The position numbers and the translations under genes were made by a program. Of a stretch of 10,470 nucleotides of DNA, positions 5,487-10,470 are shown in pieces. This DNA is from Bacillota bacterium (GTDB taxonomy: Bacteria > Bacillota > Clostridia > Oscillospirales > Ruminococcaceae). The stretch covers positions 1 to 10,470 of the forward strand of contig JAEWWW010000126.1 of assembly GCA_023396215.1 (NCBI GenBank). The letters run 5' to 3'. The notes beneath the pieces were generated by a model, which saw only the letters and a list, made by a program, of their open reading frames with translations, did not search any database and had not been told where the DNA came from. Positions within the stretch are counted from its first letter, which is position 1, and every line of letters starts with the position of its first letter.

Positions 5487-6797
5487 TTGAAGAAAATGAC
5501 CGGGGAAGAGCTCATTGCCGGTGTGGATATTGAGCAACTGCGGGGCAGCGTGGGGCAGAGCGTCACCATCAGCGCCTGTGTGCACAAGGTAAGGCAGATG
5601 AGCGGCTTCGCGTTTATCCTGCTGCGCACCGGGCGGTATGTGATACAAAGCGTCTACTTGCCCGACCAATGCGGCGACGATATCAGCGAGATTAAGGAAG
5701 GCTGCTATATAACCGCCACCGGTCTTGTGCGGGAGGACGAGCGCTCGGCCTACGGGCTGGAGCTGGTACTCACCGCGGTGGAGCTGCTTTCGCGCCCCTA
5801 TGGCGAATATCCCCTCAAGGTTTCGCAGAAGCGGCTGGGCTGCTCGCTGGATACCAACCTGCAGCACCGCTCGGTGGCGCTGCGCAACCCCTATGAGCGG
5901 GCCATCTTCAAGCTCACCGAAGGGGTGGTTTCGGGCTTCCGTGCATTTATGCTGGCCGAGGGCTTCACCGAGGTGCACAGCCCCAAAATAGTCGCGGCGG
6001 GCGCAGAGGGCGGCGCAAACATCTTCCGGCTGAAATACTTTGACCGGGAGGCCTTTTTGGCCCAAAGCCCCCAGTTTTACAAGCAAACCTGCGTGGCCTT
6101 TTTCGACAGGGTGTTTGAGATAGGGCCGGTGTTCCGGGCCGAGCGCCACAACACCTCCCGCCATCTCAACGAATATACCGGGCTGGATTTCGAGATGGGC
6201 TTTATCGACAACATGTACGACGTGATGAATATGGAAACCGCCATGCTGCGCTATGTGCTGGATTACCTGCGGCAGCATTACAGCCACGAGCTTGCCCTCA
6301 CCGGCGCAAGGCTGCCCGAGGTGGGCGAGATACCCTCCTTTACCTTTGAGGAGGCCATGACCCTCCTGAAAAAGAGCGGCGGCCGGGCCGACCTCGAGCC
6401 GGAGGACGAGGTAAAGCTTTGCCAGATAGCCAGAGAGCAGTACGGCAGCGAGTTTGTGTTTGTCACCCACTTTCCCGCGGCGAAGCGCCCCTTCTATGCC
6501 ATGAACGACCCCGAAAACGGCAAGCTGGCGCTGAGCTTCGACCTGCTGTTCAGAGGGCTGGAGATTACCACCGGCGGGCAGCGCATCCACGACTACGCCC
6601 AGCAGGTTGAAAAGATGCGGCAGATGGGCCTCGACCCCGCCGATTTCGCCAGCTATCTGGATATTCACAAGTACGGCATGCCGCCCCACGGCGGTCTGGG
6701 CATTGGCCTTGAGCGGCTGGTGATGAAGCTGCTGGAGCTTAAAAACGTCAGGCAGGCGAGCCTCTTTCCCAGAGATATCAACCATTTGGATCCTTAA
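5487..6797 (+). CDS. aspS: Aspartyl-tRNA synthetase, archaeal type (probably non-discriminating)
   Basis: This class IIb synthetase charges Asp onto tRNA-Asp and, if non-discriminating, onto tRNA-Asn for later amidation by GatCAB. With the TTG start the product is 436 residues, normal for the compact archaeal-type family and lacking the GAD insertion of standard bacterial AspRS. An N-terminal OB-fold anticodon domain (about 15-110) is followed by the catalytic core. It contains GGANIFRLKYFDREAFLAQS, motif 2 FRAE (216-219) within GPVFRAERHNTSRHLNEY, RPFYAMNDPENGK, RGLEITTGGQRIHDY and motif 3 GIGLER (405-410). His33 (CVHKVR) falls where discriminating archaeal enzymes carry Trp, which favours relaxed tRNA recognition. 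TTG at 5487 is chosen because AGGGAGGG ends eight bases ahead. The ATG at 5496 is 18 bases from it, and the frame's upstream GTG at 5412 lies inside a hairpin. An asparaginyl-tRNA synthetase is the main alternative. Confidence 0.93.
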   Translation: MKKMTGEELIAGVDIEQLRGSVGQSVTISACVHKVRQMSGFAFILLRTGRYVIQSVYLPDQCGDDISEIKEGCYITATGLVREDERSAYGLELVLTAVELLSRPYGEYPLKVSQKRLGCSLDTNLQHRSVALRNPYERAIFKLTEGVVSGFRAFMLAEGFTEVHSPKIVAAGAEGGANIFRLKYFDREAFLAQSPQFYKQTCVAFFDRVFEIGPVFRAERHNTSRHLNEYTGLDFEMGFIDNMYDVMNMETAMLRYVLDYLRQHYSHELALTGARLPEVGEIPSFTFEEAMTLLKKSGGRADLEPEDEVKLCQIAREQYGSEFVFVTHFPAAKRPFYAMNDPENGKLALSFDLLFRGLEITTGGQRIHDYAQQVEKMRQMGLDPADFASYLDIHKYGMPPHGGLGIGLERLVMKLLELKNVRQASLFPRDINHLDP

Positions 6798-6873
6798 AGC
6801 AGGGCGGGCGATTGAACTTGATAAGATGCACAGGATATCATCCAAACAGATAAAGGAGCAGGGCGTTTCAGAT

Positions 6874-6905
6874 GCCGTTTGAAAACGGCGTTTGGGAACG
6901 CCTTT
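6874..6905 (+). terminator. Probable aspS terminator made of two overlapping hairpins
   Basis: GCCGTT-TGAA-AACGGC (6874-6889) and GGCGTT-TGGG-AACGCC (6887-6902) share the bases GGC at 6887-6889, so only one can form fully. The second is followed by TTTCCCTATT, a poor T-tract, so efficiency is uncertain. It lies about 80 bp past the aspS stop codon and just before the glnA promoter. Confidence 0.5.
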
Positions 6906-6924
6906 CCCTATTCAAATATTGATA

Positions 6925-6954
6925 TTTACGTCACCCTGCGGTTTCAAGTATAAT
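6925..6954 (+). promoter_or_regulatory. glnA promoter
   Basis: A perfect TATAAT (6949-6954) follows a weak -35, TTTACG (6925-6930), with an 18-bp spacer. The start would be near 6961, giving a leader of about 146 nt. A weak -35 with a perfect -10 is compatible with activator dependence or regulation further downstream. Confidence 0.6.
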
Positions 6955-6969
6955 GTATTTTGGAAACCG
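6939..6969. promoter_or_regulatory. Inverted repeat straddling the glnA -10 (operator candidate)
   Basis: CGGTTTC (6939-6945) and GAAACCG (6963-6969) form a perfect 7-bp inverted repeat with a 17-bp gap that contains the whole -10. A protein bound here would block RNA polymerase. I do not recognise it as a known GlnR or other nitrogen-regulator site, and chance cannot be excluded. Confidence 0.3.
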
Positions 6970-7010
6970 GCGGCGCAAGGCCGCACCGCCATCTGCACAG
7001 GCAGATTTTT
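6969..7010 (+). promoter_or_regulatory. glnA leader: hairpin followed by early terminator
   Basis: The first stem (GGCGG/CCGCC plus GC/GC with one C-A mismatch, 6969-6990) presents a 6-nt loop AAGGCC. An alternative fold, GCGGC/GCCGC (6970-6974, 6980-6984), is also possible. Directly after it, ATCTGC-ACAG-GCAGAT (6991-7006) runs into TTTTT (7006-7010), a compact intrinsic terminator about 95 nt ahead of glnA. A terminator between promoter and gene implies antitermination. A hexaloop with A at position 1 and G at position 4 is what ANTAR antiterminators bind, and such regulators are known beside clostridial glnA genes. The required second hexaloop is not evident here. Confidence 0.5.
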
Positions 7011-7106
7011 ACCCGATTATATCCGTGCGGGCCGCGCCCGCCCGTCCCTTTGTGAACGGGCCAGCAACCGGGCCGCAGACCAGTATATCGCAAGGAGGAT
7101 GAGAGC

Positions 7107-9200
7107 ATGACAGAGCAGAAAATCACCCAGCTGTTTGCGTCCAATGTGTTCAGCGACAGCGTCATGAGAGAGCGCCTGCCCAAGGAAACCTATAAATCCC
7201 TCAAAAAAACCATCGAGCAGGGGCTTGCGCTGGACGCCGGGGTGGCTCAGGTGGTGGCAAACGCCATGAAGGACTGGGCGGTGGAAAAAGGGGCGACCCA
7301 TTACACCCACTGGTTCCAGCCGATGACCAGCATCACGGCCGAAAAGCACGACGCCTTTATCGCCCCCTCCGACGGCGGCAAGGTGATTTTGGAGTTCTCG
7401 GGCAAGGCTCTCGTCAAGGGCGAGCCGGACGCCTCCAGCTTCCCCTCCGGCGGGCTGCGCAATACCTTCGAGGCACGGGGCTACACCGCATGGGACCCCA
7501 CCTCCCACGCCTTTATCAAGGACGGCACCCTGTACATCCCCACCGCCTTCTGCTCTTATACCGGCGAGGTGTTGGATAAGAAAACCCCGCTGCTGCGCTC
7601 TATCGAGCAGGTCAACCGGCAGGCTCTGCGGGTGCTGAAATGCCTGGGCAGCAGCGCCACCCATGTGGGCACCACCGTGGGGGCCGAACAGGAATACTTT
7701 CTCATCGATCGCGCCCTTTACGAGCGGCGCAAAGACCTGATGCTCACCGGGCGCACCCTCTTTGGCGCAAAGCCCCCCAAGGGGCAGGAGCTTGAGGACC
7801 ACTACTTCGGCAGCATCAAGGATAGGGTTGCCGCCTACATGAAGGCGCTGGACGAAGAGCTGTGGAAGCTGGGCGTCTATGCCAAAACCGAGCACAACGA
7901 GGCGGCCCCCGCTCAGCATGAGCTGGCCCCCCTTTATACCACCGGCAACGTGGCCTGCGACCACAACCAGCTCACCATGGAGCTGATGAAGCGGGTAGCC
8001 GCCCGCCACGGGCTGGTCTGCCTGCTGCACGAGAAGCCCTTCTCGGGGGTCAACGGCTCGGGCAAGCACAACAACTGGTCGATGAACACCGACCGGGGCG
8101 AAAACCTGCTTAAGCCCGGCAAAAAGCCCGCCGAAAACAAGCAGTTTCTGCTTTTCCTCTCTGCTGTCATTAAAGGGGTTGACCAGTATGGCGACCTGAT
8201 ACGGGTAGCCATTGCGTCGGCAGGCAACGACTGCCGTCTGGGTGGCAACGAGGCCCCGCCAGCCATTGTTTCCATCTATCTGGGCGACGAGCTGACCAAC
8301 ATCCTGAGCTGCATCGAAACCGGCAACGGCCTCTCCTGCGCCGAGGTGCCCTCGATGAATCTGGGCGTAGCCAGCACCCCCATCTTCAAGGGCGATACCA
8401 CCGACCGCAACCGCACCTCTCCTCTGGCCTTCACCGGCAACAAGTTTGAGCTGCGCATGGTGGGCTCCTCCCACTCGATTGCGGACGCCAACATTGTGCT
8501 TAACACCATCGTAGCCGATGCCCTGAGCGGATTTGCAGACCGGCTGGAGGCCGCCGTCGACCTTGACGCCGAGATTTTGGCCATTATCAAGGATGTGGCC
8601 ACCAACCATAAGCGCATTATCTTCAACGGCAACAACTACGCCAGCGAATGGGTGGAGGAGGCCGAAAGAAGAGGGCTGCCCAACTACCCCAGCACGGTGG
8701 ATGCGCTGCCCGCCTTCATCGCCGAAAAGAACATTGCGCTGTTCTCCAGACATGGCATCTTCACCCCCGCCGAGGTGCATTCCAGATACGAGATTATGAT
8801 GGAGGCCTATTGCAAGACCGTTCAGATTGAGGCCCTCACCATGCTCGAGATAGCCAAACGGGAGATTTTGCCCGCCTGCATCGAATATTCCGGCATGGTC
8901 TTTAGCGCCCTCGCCGCCAAGCAGGCCACAGGTCTGGGGCTTTCGCTGGGCAGGGAGGAAGCGGGCGCGGCCCGGCTTTCCGGCCTGATGGATAGCCTGA
9001 TGGAGCAGATAGAAGCCCTTGAAGCCGCGCTGGAGCAAAGCGCCGCGACCGAAGACGAAACGGCCCACGCCATCGCCTGTAAGCAAAATGTGCTGCCCGC
9101 GATGGAAAGCCTGCGTAAGGCCGCCGACCAGCTTGAAACGGTGGTGAGCAGGGAATACTGGCCCCTCCCCACCTACTCCGAGCTGCTGTTCAACATCTGA
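7107..9200 (+). CDS. glnA: Glutamine synthetase type III (GSIII)
   Basis: The enzyme makes glutamine from glutamate, ammonia and ATP in the cytoplasm and is a main route of ammonia assimilation. At 697 residues it has the length of GSIII (about 700), not GSI or GSII. A GSIII-specific N-terminal region carries HWFQPMTSITAEKHDAFI, and the catalytic core follows. Visible core motifs are GAEQEYF (192-198, E194/E196 as metal ligands), KTEHNEAAPAQHELAP (260-275), FSGVNGSGKHNNWS (312-325), GNDCRLGGNEAPPA (373-386) and NRTSPLAFTGNKFELR (435-450). The last 80 residues are Glu/Ala/Leu-rich and helical. AAGGAGG ends eight bases before the ATG, supporting this start. It has its own promoter and a strong terminator, so it is monocistronic. 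No key motif is missing. The symbol glnN is used in some organisms for this type. Confidence 0.97.
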   Translation: MTEQKITQLFASNVFSDSVMRERLPKETYKSLKKTIEQGLALDAGVAQVVANAMKDWAVEKGATHYTHWFQPMTSITAEKHDAFIAPSDGGKVILEFSGKALVKGEPDASSFPSGGLRNTFEARGYTAWDPTSHAFIKDGTLYIPTAFCSYTGEVLDKKTPLLRSIEQVNRQALRVLKCLGSSATHVGTTVGAEQEYFLIDRALYERRKDLMLTGRTLFGAKPPKGQELEDHYFGSIKDRVAAYMKALDEELWKLGVYAKTEHNEAAPAQHELAPLYTTGNVACDHNQLTMELMKRVAARHGLVCLLHEKPFSGVNGSGKHNNWSMNTDRGENLLKPGKKPAENKQFLLFLSAVIKGVDQYGDLIRVAIASAGNDCRLGGNEAPPAIVSIYLGDELTNILSCIETGNGLSCAEVPSMNLGVASTPIFKGDTTDRNRTSPLAFTGNKFELRMVGSSHSIADANIVLNTIVADALSGFADRLEAAVDLDAEILAIIKDVATNHKRIIFNGNNYASEWVEEAERRGLPNYPSTVDALPAFIAEKNIALFSRHGIFTPAEVHSRYEIMMEAYCKTVQIEALTMLEIAKREILPACIEYSGMVFSALAAKQATGLGLSLGREEAGAARLSGLMDSLMEQIEALEAALEQSAATEDETAHAIACKQNVLPAMESLRKAADQLETVVSREYWPLPTYSELLFNI

Positions 9201-9224
9201 CCGCGGCAGCATCATATAACCGTC

Positions 9225-9266
9225 AAAATTGGCCTGATTTGCAGATGCGAATCAGGCCAATTTTTT
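9225..9266. terminator. Strong two-way terminator between convergent genes
   Basis: A perfect 15-bp stem (AAAATTGGCCTGATT at 9225-9239, AATCAGGCCAATTTT at 9250-9264) has a 10-nt loop and a T-run of six at 9261-9266. On the minus strand the complementary T-tract is shorter. It ends glnA on the plus strand and very probably the small minus-strand gene that stops at 9293. Confidence 0.92.
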
Positions 9267-9292
9267 CTGTATCAGTATGTAATCCGCATCGG

Positions 9293-9604
9293 TTATCCGC
9301 CGTTTGCCTGCTGGGCCAGCAGCGCCTTGAGGGCTTCTACCTCTTGCTGCAGCTGGGCCATCTGGGCGGCCAACGTCTCCTGATCGGCCGAGCTGCCCGG
9401 TGTGGCCGTCCCCGACGGAGGCGTACCCAACCCCTGCAGGTAAATTTGCTGGTTGGCAGAGGTTTCAAGCACCTGCGCCACCAGCATGAAGAAGTTGCCC
9501 AGTGTGTTCTGGGCGTTGGCGCTCAAGGCATCAAGCATGAAAAAGCCGACGAGCAGTGCAAGGGTGGTAAAGGTCTTTGGAGGTATTTCCAGAAAACCGG
9601 CCAA
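9293..9604 (-). CDS. Small hypothetical protein with hydrophobic N-terminus and C-terminal coiled coil
   Basis: I do not recognise this 103-residue protein. Residues 12-50 are mostly hydrophobic or amphipathic helix (TLALLVGFFMLDAL, then FFMLVAQVLETSA), suggesting membrane association. There is no clear signal-peptide cleavage site. A Gly/Pro/Ser/Thr linker (58-73) leads to a short coiled coil, with L78, M82, L85, V89, L92 and L95 at a/d spacing. The start is TTG, with AGGGGGG seven bases ahead, and no usable ATG precedes the hydrophobic segment. The gene lies between the dnaC-like terminator and the shared glnA terminator, so it is probably expressed alone or by read-through. The orderly protein-like composition, the ribosome binding site and its own terminator argue that it is real. 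A lipid-surface or scaffold role is possible but unsupported. Confidence 0.68.
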   Translation of the reverse strand: MAGFLEIPPKTFTTLALLVGFFMLDALSANAQNTLGNFFMLVAQVLETSANQQIYLQGLGTPPSGTATPGSSADQETLAAQMAQLQQEVEALKALLAQQANGG

Positions 9605-9658
9605 TCTTACACCCCCCTGTCCGTTTCAGTAGCCGCCGCCGGGCGGCAATCTTTTGCC

Positions 9659-9696
9659 TTGCCCCTTCTATGTTATATATATGCAAAAAGGGGCAA
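9659..9696. repeat. Inverted repeat around an AT-rich core upstream of the small gene
   Basis: TTGCCCCTT (9659-9667) and AAGGGGCAA (9688-9696) are perfect inverted repeats separated by 20 bp containing TATATATA. On the minus strand the core offers TATAAC (9677-9672) as a -10 without a convincing -35. A further GGGGGCAAAA occurs at 9711-9720. This may be the promoter and operator region of the gene at 9293-9604. Confidence 0.4.
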
Positions 9697-9741
9697 AAAG
9701 CGATTCTTCTGGGGGCAAAAGGAGCAAAAACAACGAAAATG

Positions 9742-9767
9742 GCCCGCTTCGGCAAAATGAAGCGGGC
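9742..9767 (-). terminator. Terminator of the dnaC-like gene
   Basis: A perfect 9-bp GC-rich stem (GCCCGCTTC at 9742-9750, GAAGCGGGC at 9759-9767) has an 8-nt loop. On the minus strand it is followed by CATTTTCGTTGTTTTTGC. It lies about 60 bp past the stop codon at 9825. The T-tract is interrupted, so some read-through into the small gene is possible. Confidence 0.75.
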
Positions 9768-9824
9768 TAAAAGCAGCAATGGCAGGGGGCATACCGGAGA
9801 AATATAGGGCGGGCGCAGCGGGCC

Positions 9825-10470
9825 TTAGCGGCTGCGCTTCCAGCTTTTGAGCATGCGGATATCCTCCCCCGCAAAGGCCAGCATGGTGTAGCCGCAAAGC
9901 AGCCGCGATACCAGCCGCTCGGCATATTTTTGCTGAATTTCATCGGGGGGCAGATTGGTGCTGATGATGGTGCGCCGCTGTTCCAGCAGGCGGCTGTTAA
10001 TCAGGTTAAAAAGCACCGAGGAGGCCAGCGGGGTGGTGAACTCGGAACCAAGGTCGTCTAAAATCAGCAGGTCGCACTCCTGCGCATATTGCAGAAACTG
10101 GGTGTCGCTGCCCTGTGGGTCGCGCCCAAACTTAGCCCGCTCGGCCCGGTCAATCAGCCCTTGGGCGGTGGTATACACCACGCCGAAGCCCCGCTCAATC
10201 ACACGGCCCGCAATGGCCAGCGAAAGGTGGGTCTTGCCAAGTCCGGTGCGGCCTATCATCATCAGGCTTTCGCCCCGCGGGCTAAACTCGGCGGCGTAGC
10301 TTTTGCACTTGGCCAGTACGGTGGACATCTTTGCCCGAGGACTGATGGGCTCGCCGCCCGCGTCGCCGGAGTAGTAGTCGAGGTTGAACCGCTCAAAGCT
10401 GTATTCGTCGCGGCTGCCGGGCACCGGTATCTGGCGATAGGCTTCAGCCTTGAGCAACGCCTCAAAGCAG
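9825..10470 (-). CDS. DnaC/DnaI-like (IstB-type) AAA+ ATPase, N-terminus outside window
   Basis: The frame is open to the right edge of the window, so only the C-terminal 215 or so residues are seen. Full-length relatives in clostridia are roughly 300-330 residues. These are AAA+ ATPases related to helicase loaders, which bind the replicative helicase or DNA; the IstB branch serves transposons. Counting from the TTG at 10457 as residue 1, Walker A is GRTGLGKTH (69-77), Walker B LLILDD (130-135), sensor 1 IISTNL (164-169), with a likely arginine finger at ERLVSRL (180-186). That TTG is not taken as the start, because homology-like sequence (CFEALLKAEAYRQIP) continues upstream of it. No transposase or IS end is nearby, which favours a chromosomal DnaC/DnaI-like loader over IstB. 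The C-terminus looks complete. Confidence 0.9.
   Translation of the reverse strand, partial: CFEALLKAEAYRQIPVPGSRDEYSFERFNLDYYSGDAGGEPISPRAKMSTVLAKCKSYAAEFSPRGESLMMIGRTGLGKTHLSLAIAGRVIERGFGVVYTTAQGLIDRAERAKFGRDPQGSDTQFLQYAQECDLLILDDLGSEFTTPLASSVLFNLINSRLLEQRRTIISTNLPPDEIQQKYAERLVSRLLCGYTMLAFAGEDIRMLKSWKRSR

Noticed and set aside
6872..6922. 16-codon mini-frame after aspS with an upstream AAAGGAG
   Set aside because: The spacing to the ATG is about 13 bases and the frame coincides with the terminator hairpins, so it is probably chance.
9825..10470. IstB helper of an IS21-type insertion sequence
   Set aside because: There is no IstA transposase or terminal repeat in view. The sequence and its single-gene terminator fit a chromosomal DnaC/DnaI-like loader better, though the missing N-terminus prevents certainty.
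1..10470. CRISPR array, prophage, toxin-antitoxin or defence system
   Set aside because: No regularly spaced repeats, integrase, phage structural gene or defence-type protein domains are visible. The genes are housekeeping in character.

Overview
The window looks like a chromosomal stretch of a fairly GC-rich anaerobic Firmicute, most likely a gut clostridium of the Oscillospiraceae/Ruminococcaceae type. This is inferred from four things: a type III glutamine synthetase, an archaeal-type (probably non-discriminating) aspartyl-tRNA synthetase, a clostridial DnaC-like ATPase, and low-GC sigma-A promoters and intrinsic terminators in a GC-rich background. No genus can be named from the sequence alone.

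Layout. (1) 1-4840, minus strand: the carAB operon for carbamoyl phosphate, the entry to pyrimidines and arginine. It has a good promoter (4811-4840) and a leader of about 380 nt with two terminator-like hairpins and a 159-bp palindromic element ending about 20 bp upstream of carA. (2) 4841-5486: a gene-free divergent region with a long palindrome, a two-way terminator, AT-rich tandem repeats carrying overlapping divergent promoters, and a long leader for aspS. (3) 5487-6797, plus strand: aspS. (4) 6798-7106: the aspS terminator, then the glnA promoter and a leader with an early terminator hairpin. (5) 7107-9200, plus strand: GSIII glutamine synthetase, closed by a very strong two-way terminator (9225-9266). 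(6) 9293-9604, minus strand: a small unrecognised protein with a hydrophobic N-terminal half and a C-terminal coiled coil. (7) 9825-10470, minus strand: a DnaC/DnaI-like ATPase whose N-terminus lies beyond the window.

Functionally the window concerns nitrogen use: ammonia to glutamine (GSIII), amide nitrogen or ammonia to carbamoyl phosphate (CarAB), and Asp/Asn charging (AspRS, expected to work with a GatCAB amidotransferase encoded elsewhere). The most notable observation is that CarA appears to lack its catalytic glutaminase cysteine: the family motif GICLGHQ reads GIGLGHQ. The His and Glu of the triad and the whole CarB synthetase remain. If the base is real, this carbamoyl phosphate synthetase should run on free ammonia rather than glutamine. 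Second in interest are the palindromic element in the carAB leader and the hairpin-rich leaders of carAB, aspS and glnA, which suggest RNA-level control.
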